A stretch of 64,000 nt of DNA from Ruminococcus sp. (GTDB lineage Bacteria > Bacillota > Clostridia > Oscillospirales > Ruminococcaceae), in assembly GCF_019423705.1 (NCBI RefSeq), contig NZ_JAHZAX010000003.1, positions 190,182-254,181 on the forward strand. The letters run 5' to 3'. The translations under genes were made by a program, and so were the position numbers. Below, in pieces: positions 1 to 8,259 of this stretch. The notes under the pieces are model-generated. The model was not told the DNA's origin, did no database searches, and saw only the letters and a program-made list of their open reading frames with translations. The stretch's first letter is position 1; every line of letters starts with the position of its first letter.

Positions 1-48
1 GGGAAGCTTTGTTTTAAGTATCCGCATAAACGCCTTAAAGACTTGCAT
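1..48 (-). CDS. ABC-2 type transporter permease, N-terminal fragment
   Basis: Sixteen codons are visible, beginning MQVFKAFMRILKTKLP, and the frame is open to the window edge. The ATG overlaps the last 14 bases of the upstream permease gene and has a strong AGGAGG site 7 bases upstream, so it is a translationally coupled third gene of the ABC operon. Starts of this kind are common in ABC-2 permeases, and exporters of this class often have two permease genes. The function is inferred from context only; the body of the gene is outside the window. Confidence 0.55.
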   Translation of the reverse strand, partial: MQVFKAFMRILKTKLP

Positions 49-1159
49 ATTTACGCCTCCTTGTGAGAATATATCCGCCCAGCGTGAACGCCGCCACCAT
101 GATCGCCATTGTAATTATCTTCACCGTGAACCTGCGATAGTCCTCATATATATTAAGGCAATAGAACGTATCCGATATCACCGCCGCAGGGTTTACGTTA
201 TTGAACCAAGGCACATACTTATGCACAAGCGCTTTCATATTGCCCACCATAAGTCCGCTGAAAAAGCAGCTTATCATTGAACAGCTCATACATATTGATA
301 CCTTTACGCCCTGCCCGCAACTGCCGATAGAGCCCACAAAGAAGCCGAAGGATATTCCCACCATTCCGCCGAATATGGCTGATAAAAATACCATTGGCAG
401 TCTGTCGCCGAAATCAACTTTCAGCACAAAGGCTAAAAACGCCGTTGCGATGACCATACAAACTATCTGAACAACGTGGTGCGCCAAAAGCGTCGCCGTA
501 ATGCTTGTGAGCTTGTTCACAGGGGAACAGCACTTTCTTGCGCCGATCGCCGAAAGATTGCCCTGATTGTTCATCGCAACGAACATTCCCGAAAGGGAAC
601 CGAACAGCGCAACCATTGCAAGCAGATTATAAAAATACTGGGTCATATTATCCGTGTTGCCGTGAAGCGGTATATTCTTGTTTGCGTCCATCGGCAAAGC
701 CATTGCAGATATCACCGTGTCAAGCTTCTGAGGATCGGTCTTTACAACGTCCGTTATTATCTGCTCTTGGGTCTTGTATTGGCTGATAAACGATCTTACG
801 ATAGTCTGCTCAATACCGCTTGAAGCAAATTCCACAGACAAGTCTTTGCAGTCTATTATGCCGATAACATTCTCGTTTTCAAGAAGCTTTTCAGCTTTTT
901 CCAAATCCGCCGACTGTATTTCAAAAAGCGCCTTGTCGCCGGACTTGACATTTTTCGCCGTCTCGGTAAAAATGCTGTTGTCAGCTTCATTCACCACCGC
1001 AATAGAAATAGTATCGAAAGTGGTGGTCTTTTCATATACCCCTGCGAACGCAGCCTTGAAAAAGCAGCCAAGTATTATTGGAAAGGCGATGAGCCAGAAA
1101 AGAACGTCCTTTTGCTTGAGACAGCTAATAAATTCGTATTTGAAAATGTGCCCGAACAT
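35..1159 (-). CDS. ABC-2 family transporter permease
   Basis: This 374-residue membrane protein has the ABC-2 layout: one transmembrane segment near residues 20-40, a large extracytoplasmic loop (about 45-170), then a cluster of five hydrophobic segments (about 175-365) ending in a basic tail. It should form the membrane channel of an export-type ABC transporter powered by the ATPase encoded 4 bases upstream. The start ATG follows a GGAGTGATG site. The substrate cannot be read from sequence. The neighbouring divergent two-component system suggests drug, peptide or envelope-stress export. Its stop overlaps the start of another permease-like gene at the window edge. Confidence 0.85.
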   Translation of the reverse strand: MFGHIFKYEFISCLKQKDVLFWLIAFPIILGCFFKAAFAGVYEKTTTFDTISIAVVNEADNSIFTETAKNVKSGDKALFEIQSADLEKAEKLLENENVIGIIDCKDLSVEFASSGIEQTIVRSFISQYKTQEQIITDVVKTDPQKLDTVISAMALPMDANKNIPLHGNTDNMTQYFYNLLAMVALFGSLSGMFVAMNNQGNLSAIGARKCCSPVNKLTSITATLLAHHVVQIVCMVIATAFLAFVLKVDFGDRLPMVFLSAIFGGMVGISFGFFVGSIGSCGQGVKVSICMSCSMISCFFSGLMVGNMKALVHKYVPWFNNVNPAAVISDTFYCLNIYEDYRRFTVKIITMAIMVAAFTLGGYILTRRRKYASL

Positions 1160-1163
1160 ATCA

Positions 1164-2111
1164 TCACTCCTTGTCTCTAAGCGCCTTGCCTGTTATTTCA
1201 AGGAACACGTCGTTAAGTGTCGGCAGCTCTGAATACACCCGTCCGAAGCTTACGCCCTGCTCCTGCAAAGATTTCAGAATGTTCAGCAGATTGTGCTTTC
1301 CGCCGCTGCACCTTACAACAAGCTTGTTGTCGCCGTATGAAGTTTCATAAACGTGTTCAAGGCTCTCGATAGCCTCCAGCGCAGCCTTTGGCAGGTCAAG
1401 TATCTCGATAGTGACAGTCTCTGTGTTCTTTATCATACGCTTTAGCTCGTCCGTTGTGCCCTCTGCGATTTTCTTGCCCTTGTCCATTATGGCTATCCTT
1501 GTGCATATCTGCTCCACCTCTTCCATATAGTGCGAGGTGTAGATTATCGTCGCACCCTGTCGGTTAAGCTCCTGTATGCCCTCAAGTATCTTGTTTCTCG
1601 ACTGCGGGTCAACTGCGACTGTTGGCTCGTCAAGTATTATAAGCTTCGGCTTGTGTGCAATGCCGCAGGCAATGTTTAGCCTTCTAAGCAAGCCCCCCGA
1701 AAGCTTCTTTGGGTGGAACTTCACAAAATCCTCAAGCCCCACGAACTTTATCGCCTCGTCAACATATTTCCGCCTTGTTTCCTTATCCTTTATGTAAAGG
1801 CCACAGAAATAGTCGATATTCTCGTAAACGCTCAGCTCGTCAAACACCGCAACGTTCTGCATTATAATGCCTATCTCTTTCTTGACCTTATAATTGACAG
1901 GGCTCATCTTCTCGCCGAATATCTCGATTGAGCCTTTGTCATATGCAAGCAGCGAGAGCAGGCAATTTATAGTTGTGGTCTTGCCCGAGCCGTTAGGGCC
2001 TAAAAGTCCGAAAACCTCTCCCTCTTTTATTTCAAGGCTGAAATGGTCAAGAGCGATGAGCTCCTTGTATCGCTTAACAAGATTGTCTATTTTAACTACT
2101 GTTTGTGCCAT
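1164..2111 (-). CDS. ABC transporter ATP-binding protein
   Basis: This 315-residue ATPase belongs to the DrrA/CcmA-like class. Walker A (GPNGSGKTT) is at residues 38-46, the signature LSGGLLRRL is near 140, and Walker B (LIILDEPT) is near 160. The protein has an extra C-terminal domain of about 90 residues, typical of ABC-2 exporters. It drives the permease immediately downstream on the same strand (4-base gap), so the two are one operon. The gene is divergent from a histidine kinase/response regulator operon, a common arrangement for a transporter controlled by that system, although no operator is visible. The fold is certain; the substrate is unknown. Confidence 0.93.
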   Translation of the reverse strand: MAQTVVKIDNLVKRYKELIALDHFSLEIKEGEVFGLLGPNGSGKTTTINCLLSLLAYDKGSIEIFGEKMSPVNYKVKKEIGIIMQNVAVFDELSVYENIDYFCGLYIKDKETRRKYVDEAIKFVGLEDFVKFHPKKLSGGLLRRLNIACGIAHKPKLIILDEPTVAVDPQSRNKILEGIQELNRQGATIIYTSHYMEEVEQICTRIAIMDKGKKIAEGTTDELKRMIKNTETVTIEILDLPKAALEAIESLEHVYETSYGDNKLVVRCSGGKHNLLNILKSLQEQGVSFGRVYSELPTLNDVFLEITGKALRDKE

Positions 2112-2147
2112 AGATCATACCTCCGTTTCTCGCTTTTCACTATACTA

Positions 2148-2176
2148 ATTATATCCTATCTCAGACAAAAAAGCTA
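2148..2176 (-). promoter_or_regulatory. Possible promoter of the ABC operon
   Basis: The minus strand carries a perfect TATAAT at 2148-2153, but the matching -35 position at 2171-2176 (TAGCTT) is poor. The weak -35 could mean activator dependence, for example on the adjacent response regulator. This is inference. Confidence 0.4.
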
Positions 2177-2239
2177 GTGAGCGCAGTCATTTTCTTATGT
2201 GACATTTGTCACTTTATTGCCCCCACCACCCCTTTTTCC

Positions 2240-2268
2240 TTTACAAACCTTTGCCGTTATGCTAAAAT
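2240..2268 (+). promoter_or_regulatory. Sigma-A type promoter of the two-component operon
   Basis: TTTACA (2240-2245) and TAAAAT (2263-2268) are separated by 17 bases, and transcription should start near 2275, shortly before the kinase start at 2302. Confidence 0.7.
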
Positions 2269-2301
2269 AAAGTTACGACAATATCAAAAGGCGGTGAGAA
2301 A

Positions 2302-3387
2302 ATGAACAAACTTTGGGATAAGCTTATAATATTCGTGTGCTGCGTTGCAATACTGGCCGCAAAAGGTTCAGGTTTCGACGCCGTCACAGCAATGCTTTTC
2401 GCCGTCATTTTCTCCGCCATAGGACAGATATTTTCCAAAAGCTATGTGACCCTTGGCTTGCAAATGATATATTATGCGGTCTGCCTTGTGAACCCCTGTT
2501 TCTGCCTTGCCGTGCCTATGATAGCATACGATACGATCAGATATAAATACTATCCCCTGCTTTTCACAATACCAATATCGATCGCCTGCAATTTTGAAAA
2601 CCTTGGCGGACAGATATTTCCTCTTATCGGCTGCCTGCTCTGCTGCGTGACCCTTTCTTTGCGGACGATCCAGACCGACAAGCTTCACAAAGAACTTATC
2701 TCCACCCGTGACGATTCCGAAGAGCTTACAATGGAACTTGTGCAGAAAAACAAAAAGCTTCGCCGTGAACAGGATTACGAGATATACCTCGCCACCCTCA
2801 AGGAGCGCAACCGTATCGCCCGAGAGATTCACGACAACGTCGGCCATATGCTCACACGCTCTATCCTCCAGCTTGGCGCTCTTACTATTATAAATAAGGA
2901 CGACAACATAAGCGGCAGTCTCAAAGACCTTAGCGCCACCCTCAACGACGCAATGACCAGCATAAGAAGCAGCGTCCACGACCTCCACGACGATTCCATC
3001 GCCCTGCGGCCTGCCGTCGATGAATGTATAAGATCTATGGACGGACGACTTAAAATAGATTGCGACTATGATTTCACAGAAACAATGCCCAAAGATATCA
3101 AGCTATGCTTCATAGGCATAGTGAAAGAGTGCCTTTCCAACACCGCACGCCACAGCACAGGCGATAAAGTAAAAATAACTATCCGTGAGCACCCAGCCCT
3201 TTATCAGCTTACAATACAGGATAACGGAGTTTGCAGCGGCGAGATAAAGGAAAGCGGCATAGGCCTTTCAAATATGCGTGAACGTGTCAGCGCAGTAAAC
3301 GGACAAATAAATATCACCGCAGGGCAAACAGGCTTCAAGGTCTTTGTCTCTGCGCCGAAGCCTAAAATTATGCAGAATGTGGGGTAA
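2302..3387 (+). CDS. Sensor histidine kinase (NarL-partner, HisKA_3 type)
   Basis: This 361-residue kinase has four or five N-terminal membrane segments (about residues 5-115), a short coiled linker, then the HisKA_3 dimerisation motif RNRIAREIHDNVGH whose histidine is the phosphorylation site. The C-terminal HATPase domain has the GIGLSNMRERV G-box. There is no obvious extracytoplasmic sensing domain, so it probably senses within the membrane. It lies 6 bases upstream of a LuxR-type response regulator, its evident partner, and is divergent from an ABC exporter that the pair may regulate. The start is supported by a GGCGGTGAG site. Confidence 0.9.
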   Translation: MNKLWDKLIIFVCCVAILAAKGSGFDAVTAMLFAVIFSAIGQIFSKSYVTLGLQMIYYAVCLVNPCFCLAVPMIAYDTIRYKYYPLLFTIPISIACNFENLGGQIFPLIGCLLCCVTLSLRTIQTDKLHKELISTRDDSEELTMELVQKNKKLRREQDYEIYLATLKERNRIAREIHDNVGHMLTRSILQLGALTIINKDDNISGSLKDLSATLNDAMTSIRSSVHDLHDDSIALRPAVDECIRSMDGRLKIDCDYDFTETMPKDIKLCFIGIVKECLSNTARHSTGDKVKITIREHPALYQLTIQDNGVCSGEIKESGIGLSNMRERVSAVNGQINITAGQTGFKVFVSAPKPKIMQNVG

Positions 3388-3393
3388 AGCAAA

Positions 3394-4032
3394 ATGAACA
3401 TTGTAATGATAGATGACGACAAGCTTGTGGCAATGTCGCTGAAAACCATACTTGAAAGCACAGGCAAAATAACAGTCCTTGCCAGCGGAAATAGCGGTGA
3501 AGAGGCCATAGCCCTTTACGACCAGCACTCCCCCGATTGTATCCTTATGGATATCAGAATGAAGGGTATGAGCGGACTTGAAGCAGGCGAAATAATCCTC
3601 GACAAGCACCCCGACGCAAAAATCCTCTACCTAACCACATTTTCCGATGACGAATACATAATCAAAGCCGTTCTTATGGGCGCAAAGGGCTATATCCTCA
3701 AACAGGATTTTGAAAGCATTGCCCCTGCCCTTGAAACAGTTATGAAAGGTCAGACCGTGTTCGGCAGCGAGGTGGCAAACAAGCTCCCCGAGCTGATACA
3801 AAACAAGGGCAGCTTTGATTTCAGCCGCTTTGATATCGGCGAAAAGGAGCAGGAGATAATCACCCTTGTGTCGAAAGGTCTCAGCAACAAAGAGATATCA
3901 CAAATGCTGTATCTGAGCGAAGGCACAGTCCGCAATTATATCAGCACCATACTAGAAAAACTCTCCCTCCGTGACCGCACACAGCTTGCGGTGTTCTATT
4001 ATACAAATATAGACAGAAATTCGACGGTTTAG
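3394..4032 (+). CDS. Response regulator, NarL/LuxR family
   Basis: This 212-residue protein has a receiver domain (residues 1-120) with the acidic pocket DDD at 7-9, phospho-acceptor Asp53 (LMDIRMKG) and a conserved Lys near 103. A LuxR-type helix-turn-helix follows at about 150-205 (GLSNKEISQMLYLSEGTVRNY). It should bind DNA when phosphorylated by the kinase encoded 6 bases upstream. The divergent ABC operon is the most likely target, as is usual for this gene order, but no binding site was identified. Confidence 0.92.
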   Translation: MNIVMIDDDKLVAMSLKTILESTGKITVLASGNSGEEAIALYDQHSPDCILMDIRMKGMSGLEAGEIILDKHPDAKILYLTTFSDDEYIIKAVLMGAKGYILKQDFESIAPALETVMKGQTVFGSEVANKLPELIQNKGSFDFSRFDIGEKEQEIITLVSKGLSNKEISQMLYLSEGTVRNYISTILEKLSLRDRTQLAVFYYTNIDRNSTV

Positions 4033-4077
4033 GCAAAACATACAATAAGCTCTATTCCACCGAGCGAATAAACTAAT

Positions 4078-4229
4078 GGGACGTCGAGGACGCCGTCCCC
4101 TACATAAAAAATACGCCCCACAAAAGTAGAGCGTAAATAAACGGGGTGCAAGCACCTATCATTGTTCGGTTTATAAACAAAACTTTCTCAGCGGTGCAAA
4201 AAAATCACGCCCCACAAAAGTGGAGCGTA
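4078..4229. repeat. Intergenic repeat cluster: hairpin plus a duplicated 23-mer
   Basis: A hairpin with arms GGGACG (4078-4083) and CGTCCC (4094-4099) is followed by CCCCTAC. Two 23-base copies beginning ACGCCCCACAAAAG at 4113-4135 and 4207-4229 differ at one base. No coding sequence is convincing here. The hairpin may also end the two-component transcript. Confidence 0.6.
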
Positions 4230-4237
4230 TTTACAAT

Positions 4238-4324
4238 TGGTGCCGGTGACCGGGGTCGAACCGGTACGGTATCGCTACCATCGGATTTTGAGTCCGACAC
4301 GTCTGCCAATTCCATCACACCGGC
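4238..4324 (-). tRNA. tRNA-Leu (CAA)
   Basis: On the minus strand the sequence folds as a class II tRNA. The acceptor stem GCCGGTG pairs with CACCGGC, the discriminator is A, and CCA is encoded. The anticodon loop is CTCAAAA with anticodon CAA, and there is a long variable arm and a TTCGACC T-loop. Long variable arm and anticodon both indicate leucine. The gene stands alone, and no integration direct repeats were noticed around it. Confidence 0.95.
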
Positions 4325-4449
4325 ATACCATCAACTATGATATTATACCACACCGCCAGCGATTTGTCAAGCAGATACGCAATATTTTTTACTTTTTACA
4401 CCTGCTTTGCCCTTTGTACACATTTACCATAAAACAAGCTGGCCTCCTA

Positions 4450-4478
4450 TTGACTTTTGGAGGAATTTATGATATACT
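4450..4478 (+). promoter_or_regulatory. Promoter of the cheY-cheX operon
   Basis: TTGACT (4450-4455) and TATACT (4473-4478) have a 17-base spacer. The transcript would have a leader of about 130 bases with a hairpin (AACGCAC at 4504-4510 pairing with GTGCGTT at 4522-4528), which may be regulatory. Confidence 0.75.
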
Positions 4479-4616
4479 ATAAAAACAAGGTGTTTAGGAC
4501 AATAACGCACGCTCTATCCTTGTGCGTTGTTGCCTTACAGATACATACGCCGCTCATCGGCAATAGTGCGGCGACACCTATAAATATACACAACACCATT
4601 TAGGAGGGGTTCATCA

Positions 4617-4997
4617 ATGAATATAAGTGATATGACTGTACTCATCTGTGACGACTCGATGTTCGCACGGAAAAAGCTGAGTATGTCAATTTCCAGCTTC
4701 GGGGTCAAGGCTGTTTTTGAAGCCGCTGACGGCGAGGAAGCTGTGGCAAAATATACGGAGAATAAGCCTGACGTAGTGTTTATGGATATCATTATGCCAA
4801 AGGTAACAGGTCTTGAGGCGCTCAAGCAGATTATCGATATCGACCCGGACGCTAAGGTCATAATGGCTTCGTCCGTTGGTACACAGGGTCACCTTAAGGA
4901 AGCTCTCAAAGCAGGCGCTGTTGACTTCTTGCAGAAGCCTATCGCTGATGAGGACGCTATGAAAGTCCTCGAGAACGTTGCAAAGGGGGTTCTGTAA
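4617..4997 (+). CDS. cheY: CheY-like chemotaxis response regulator
   Basis: This 126-residue stand-alone receiver domain has acidic residues Asp12-Asp13, phospho-acceptor Asp57 (VVFMDIIMP), a switch Thr/Ser (MASSVG) and a conserved Lys (LQKPI). There is no output domain, as expected for CheY, which binds the flagellar switch or a partner protein. An AGGAGG site precedes the ATG. The next gene begins directly after the stop codon and encodes a CheX-like phosphatase, which fits a role in CheY dephosphorylation. A CheY paralogue serving another process is possible. Confidence 0.85.
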   Translation: MNISDMTVLICDDSMFARKKLSMSISSFGVKAVFEAADGEEAVAKYTENKPDVVFMDIIMPKVTGLEALKQIIDIDPDAKVIMASSVGTQGHLKEALKAGAVDFLQKPIADEDAMKVLENVAKGVL

Positions 4998-5879
4998 ATG
5001 TTTGCGCAGTTTTTTGGTGGTTATCTCTTCAACCATAAGCTTTGCTCCGCAGAGGATCTGACGCAGGCCTTTGAAGCAAAGAAGCATACAAGACTCCGCC
5101 TCGGCGTGCTTGCTATCAACGCAGGACTTATGACAGCCGAGCAGGTCGAGCACGTTAATATCACTCAGCAGAGCGTTGATAAGCGCTTCGGCGACCTTGC
5201 CGTTGAGCTTGGCTATGTTACCGCTGACGACGTTGAAAAGCTCCTTGCACAGCAGCCGACCGATTATCTGCTGCTTGGTCAGACACTTGTAAACAACGGC
5301 GCACTTACTAACGCCGAGTTTGAAAAGGCTATCAACGACTATAAGGCTGAAAATCAGATCACAGACGAGGTCTCAGATAATCAGAGCGAAACGCTCCACA
5401 ACCTTATCAAAGAGTTCTATCACTTCGATAATGCCGAAAATGCAAGAATTTGCACAGATTATGTGACGCTTCTTTTTAAGAACCTTATCAGATTTATCGG
5501 CGACGACTTCACGCCAATGGAAGCTTCTATCGTTGGCTCTTATAAGGCTGAGAACCTTGTTATGCAGAAAGTTCAGGGCAGCTATAACGCCTGCGCCTGC
5601 ATTGCCGCTGACAGCGCCGCTTATCTTGGCTTCGCTGAAAGATTTGCAAAGGAAAGCTTCAATGAAGTTGACGACTTCGTAAACGCAACAGTCGGCGAGT
5701 TCCTTAACGTAAACGACGGACTGTTCATCGTAAACGAATCAAACGAGCACGGCGTTGAGCTGACACTCACTCCGCAGGAGCTCTTCCCTGAGCAGGATAT
5801 CTCATTCGAGAACACAGCATTCTGCATTCCTGTAAACTTCCCATTCGGCAAGGTGAACTTCATCATCGCCGCTAAGTGA
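4998..5879 (+). CDS. CheX-like phosphatase domain fused to N-terminal MshEN-like repeats
   Basis: The protein has 293 residues. The C-terminal part (about 140-293) resembles CheX/CheC phosphatases, with a glycine-rich strand and an E-x-x-N-like helix (FVNATVGEFLNVNDG). The N-terminal 120 residues carry repeated segments such as LGVLAINAGLMTAEQVEH, FGDLAVELGYVTADDVEKLL and LGQTLVNNGALTNAEFEKA, which look like the repeats of MshEN/GspE N-terminal domains that can bind cyclic di-GMP. Its start is directly after the cheY stop, so the two are co-translated. A link between second-messenger signalling and CheY dephosphorylation is inferred, not shown. An ordinary CheX has about 155 residues, so the fusion is notable. 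Confidence 0.75.
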   Translation: MFAQFFGGYLFNHKLCSAEDLTQAFEAKKHTRLRLGVLAINAGLMTAEQVEHVNITQQSVDKRFGDLAVELGYVTADDVEKLLAQQPTDYLLLGQTLVNNGALTNAEFEKAINDYKAENQITDEVSDNQSETLHNLIKEFYHFDNAENARICTDYVTLLFKNLIRFIGDDFTPMEASIVGSYKAENLVMQKVQGSYNACACIAADSAAYLGFAERFAKESFNEVDDFVNATVGEFLNVNDGLFIVNESNEHGVELTLTPQELFPEQDISFENTAFCIPVNFPFGKVNFIIAAK

Positions 5880-5915
5880 TTTTGCAGGACAAGCGATCTT
5901 TGTACATAACATTTT

Positions 5916-5944
5916 CAGCCGCAAGCCTTTTTGACCTGCGGCTG
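5916..5944 (+). terminator. Probable terminator after cheX
   Basis: An 8-bp stem (CAGCCGCA at 5916-5923, TGCGGCTG at 5937-5944) is followed by a T-rich but interrupted tail. Confidence 0.55.
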
Positions 5945-6027
5945 TTTGATTTGTATGATTTGTCGAAATTATCATATTGAGCGCATAAGGCGTATTATAA
6001 ATTACGAAACTTTTTTCAAAAAAAGCC

Positions 6028-6056
6028 TTGCAATTTCAAGCGGTTTGTGGTATAAT
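6028..6056 (+). promoter_or_regulatory. Promoter of SRP RNA-dnaX
   Basis: TTGCAA (6028-6033), 17 bases, TATAAT (6051-6056). Transcription should begin near 6063, about 40 bases before the inferred mature SRP RNA end. Confidence 0.8.
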
Positions 6057-6103
6057 AGTGAAGTAACAAAAGTTAGATTGATATGATTCAGTTATTGTTC
6101 CTC

Positions 6104-6238
6104 ATCAATCCGAGATATAGGTGTGTGGGTCCTGTGCAATGAAACGCTGTGAACCATGTCAGGCGGGGAACCGAGCAGCATTAAGCGGTCTGTTTCGTGT
6201 GTCACAGTTCCGCCCGCACGCCGATATGTCGGATTGAT
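6104..6238 (+). ncRNA. ffs: Signal recognition particle RNA (small bacterial 4.5S type)
   Basis: The ends pair (ATCAATCCG at 6104 with CGGATTGAT ending 6238), giving one long hairpin of about 135 nt. The apical region holds the domain IV signature with asymmetric loop GTCAGG...GGAACCGAGCAGC. The position directly before dnaX-ybaB-recR is the usual one in Firmicutes. It is the RNA scaffold that binds Ffh for co-translational targeting of membrane proteins. Precise ends are estimated from pairing. Confidence 0.85.
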
Positions 6239-6282
6239 TTTTTATGCGCAATTGCCTATTTGTCTTGATGGGAGTGAGGGTT

Positions 6283-7884
6283 TTGTATCAGGCATTGTAT
6301 AGAAAATGGCGTCCAATGTCTTTTGACGACGTTGTTTCGCAGCCACATATCACCACCACTCTGAAAAATCAGATCAAAAGCGGCAAGACCGCTCACGCAT
6401 ATCTCTTCACAGGCTCGAGAGGTACTGGTAAGACCACTTGTGCGAGGATATTCGCAAAGGCCATAAACTGCCTTGATCCTCACGATGGCGAGCCTTGCCT
6501 TGAGTGCGATATCTGCAAAAATGCCGATAACGGCGCACTTTCGGATATAATCGAGATCGACGCCGCCTCAAATTCAAAGGTGGACGATATCAGAGAGCTT
6601 CGTGAGGGCGTTGTTTATACTCCGGAGATATGTAAATATAAGGTGTATATAATTGACGAGGTGCATATGCTTTCGCCTGGTGCGTTCAACGCCCTGCTGA
6701 AAACTATGGAAGAGCCTCCTCCGCACGTCAAGTTCATTCTTGCCACCACGGAGATACATAAAGTGCCTGCGACTATCGTCTCAAGATGTCAACATTTTGA
6801 CTTCCACAGGATTAAAAATGAAGATATCGTTTCGAGGCTTATGTACATCGCTTCGCAGGAGGGTTTCACCCTTCACGAGGACGCCGCAGGTATGATCGCA
6901 CGGCTTTCCGACGGCGGTATGCGTGACGCTTTGAGCCTTTTGGATCAATGCGTTGCATACGAAAATGATATCACCCTCGACGTTGTTTCATCTGCGTCGG
7001 GAATCGCAGGAAGAGATTACCTCTTCGATATACTTGAGAAAATAAGCGATAAGGACGCTGCTGCGGCGCTAAAGACCGTTGACAGGCTTTACGATATGTC
7101 CAAGGACTTGAAAGTTCTTGCAGGCGAGTTGCTTGCACAGATGAGAAATGTTATGCTCATCAAAACTATCGACAACAGCCGTGAACTTATCACCTGCCTG
7201 CCCGAAGAGTTCAACCGACTGACAAAGATCGCCGAGAAAATGAAGCTTGACGATATCCTCAGCGATATAACCATTCTTCAAGAATGCAGCGAGCGTTTCG
7301 CACGAAGCACTTCAAAGCGTATCGAGCTTGAAATGTGTCTTGTGAAGCTTTGCGGCGCAAAGGCGAAGGCTTCCACAGGCGGTGTTTCGGCTGGCGGTGC
7401 GGAGATAACCGCACTTATGAACAGGATAGCGCAACTTGAAAACGCCCTTAAAAACGGCGCTGCCATACCACAGCCAACGGGCGGACAACCTGTTCAGACC
7501 GAGCAGCCAAAGCCAAGACCCGTCGATCCCGACTTCAAAAAGATGAAGCCCAGCGACTTCAAGATCGTCGAAACTTGGGATTCAATTATCCAGCAGGTCA
7601 ACGAGGTCAACCCAGCTATCGGCTGTTTTCTCATCGATTCAAAAGCGTATATGTGTCAAAACGTACTGCTGATGATCGTCCACAATGACTTTTATCTGAA
7701 AAAGTTCAAGGCAAGCGGCGATGCCACGGTGTTAAATGACATTCTCAAAAATAATTTCGGACAGACCTTCACTATCAAGGTGAAATCCGCCAAGAACGTA
7801 GCTCCCGAGGATAAGGAAAATCCTATCAATCAGCTACTCGAAAAGGCGAAAAAGCTTGATATTGAGGTTGATATAAAAAAATAA
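6283..7884 (+). CDS. dnaX: DNA polymerase III subunit gamma/tau
   Basis: DnaX is the ATPase of the clamp loader and organises the replisome. The protein begins MYQALYRKWRP from a TTG codon. I chose this over an ATG at 6244 because it matches the family N-terminus, has a GGAGTGAGGG site upstream, and does not overlap the SRP RNA. Walker A GSRGTGKT is at 44-51, zinc-binding cysteines are at 63, 72, 75 and 78, and a DExH-like box IIDEVHMLS is near 125. A Pro/Gln-rich linker near 400-425 leads to a tau-like C-terminal domain. At 533 residues it is of normal length. No convincing programmed frameshift signal was seen. Confidence 0.93.
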   Translation: MYQALYRKWRPMSFDDVVSQPHITTTLKNQIKSGKTAHAYLFTGSRGTGKTTCARIFAKAINCLDPHDGEPCLECDICKNADNGALSDIIEIDAASNSKVDDIRELREGVVYTPEICKYKVYIIDEVHMLSPGAFNALLKTMEEPPPHVKFILATTEIHKVPATIVSRCQHFDFHRIKNEDIVSRLMYIASQEGFTLHEDAAGMIARLSDGGMRDALSLLDQCVAYENDITLDVVSSASGIAGRDYLFDILEKISDKDAAAALKTVDRLYDMSKDLKVLAGELLAQMRNVMLIKTIDNSRELITCLPEEFNRLTKIAEKMKLDDILSDITILQECSERFARSTSKRIELEMCLVKLCGAKAKASTGGVSAGGAEITALMNRIAQLENALKNGAAIPQPTGGQPVQTEQPKPRPVDPDFKKMKPSDFKIVETWDSIIQQVNEVNPAIGCFLIDSKAYMCQNVLLMIVHNDFYLKKFKASGDATVLNDILKNNFGQTFTIKVKSAKNVAPEDKENPINQLLEKAKKLDIEVDIKK

Positions 7885-7908
7885 TTTAGATTTTAAGGAG
7901 TTTTTAAA

Positions 7909-8259
7909 ATGAAAGCAAGACTTCCACAGGGTATGGGCAAGGGTCCATCAAATAATATGAATCAGATGCTCAAGCAGGCTCAGAAAATGCAGGACGAGAT
8001 CACAGCTCTCCAGGCTGACCTCGAGCAGAGAGAATTCACAGGCACAGCAGGCGGCGGAGTTGTTGAGGTAACTATCAACGGCAAGAGAAACGTGCTCAAG
8101 CTCAATATCAAGCCTGAGGTCGTTGATCCAGAGGACGTTGAGACACTTCAGGACCTCGTAATGGCTGCGTTCAATCAGGCTGTTGCAAATCTTGACGAGG
8201 TAAGCGACACAGAAATGCAGAAGCTTACAGGCGGAGTTTCATTCCCTGGTCTTTTCTAA
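7909..8259 (+). CDS. ybaB: YbaB/EbfC family nucleoid-associated protein
   Basis: This small 116-residue protein has a Gly/Met/Gln-rich start, a helix (MLKQAQKMQDEITALQADLEQ), and the core GTAGGGVVEVTINGK typical of YbaB/EbfC, a dimeric DNA-binding protein. It lies in the conserved dnaX-ybaB-recR order. The stop codon shares one base with the recR start, so the two are coupled. An AAGGAG site precedes the ATG. Confidence 0.93.
   Translation: MKARLPQGMGKGPSNNMNQMLKQAQKMQDEITALQADLEQREFTGTAGGGVVEVTINGKRNVLKLNIKPEVVDPEDVETLQDLVMAAFNQAVANLDEVSDTEMQKLTGGVSFPGLF

Noticed and set aside
4238..4324. tRNA gene as the integration site of the element
   Set aside because: The element junction is at 41.9 kb in a toxin gene; no tRNA fragment repeats were noticed there.
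6244..6282. Upstream ATG start for dnaX
   Set aside because: It adds 13 residues not seen in DnaX and has no ribosome-binding site; the TTG at 6283 fits better.
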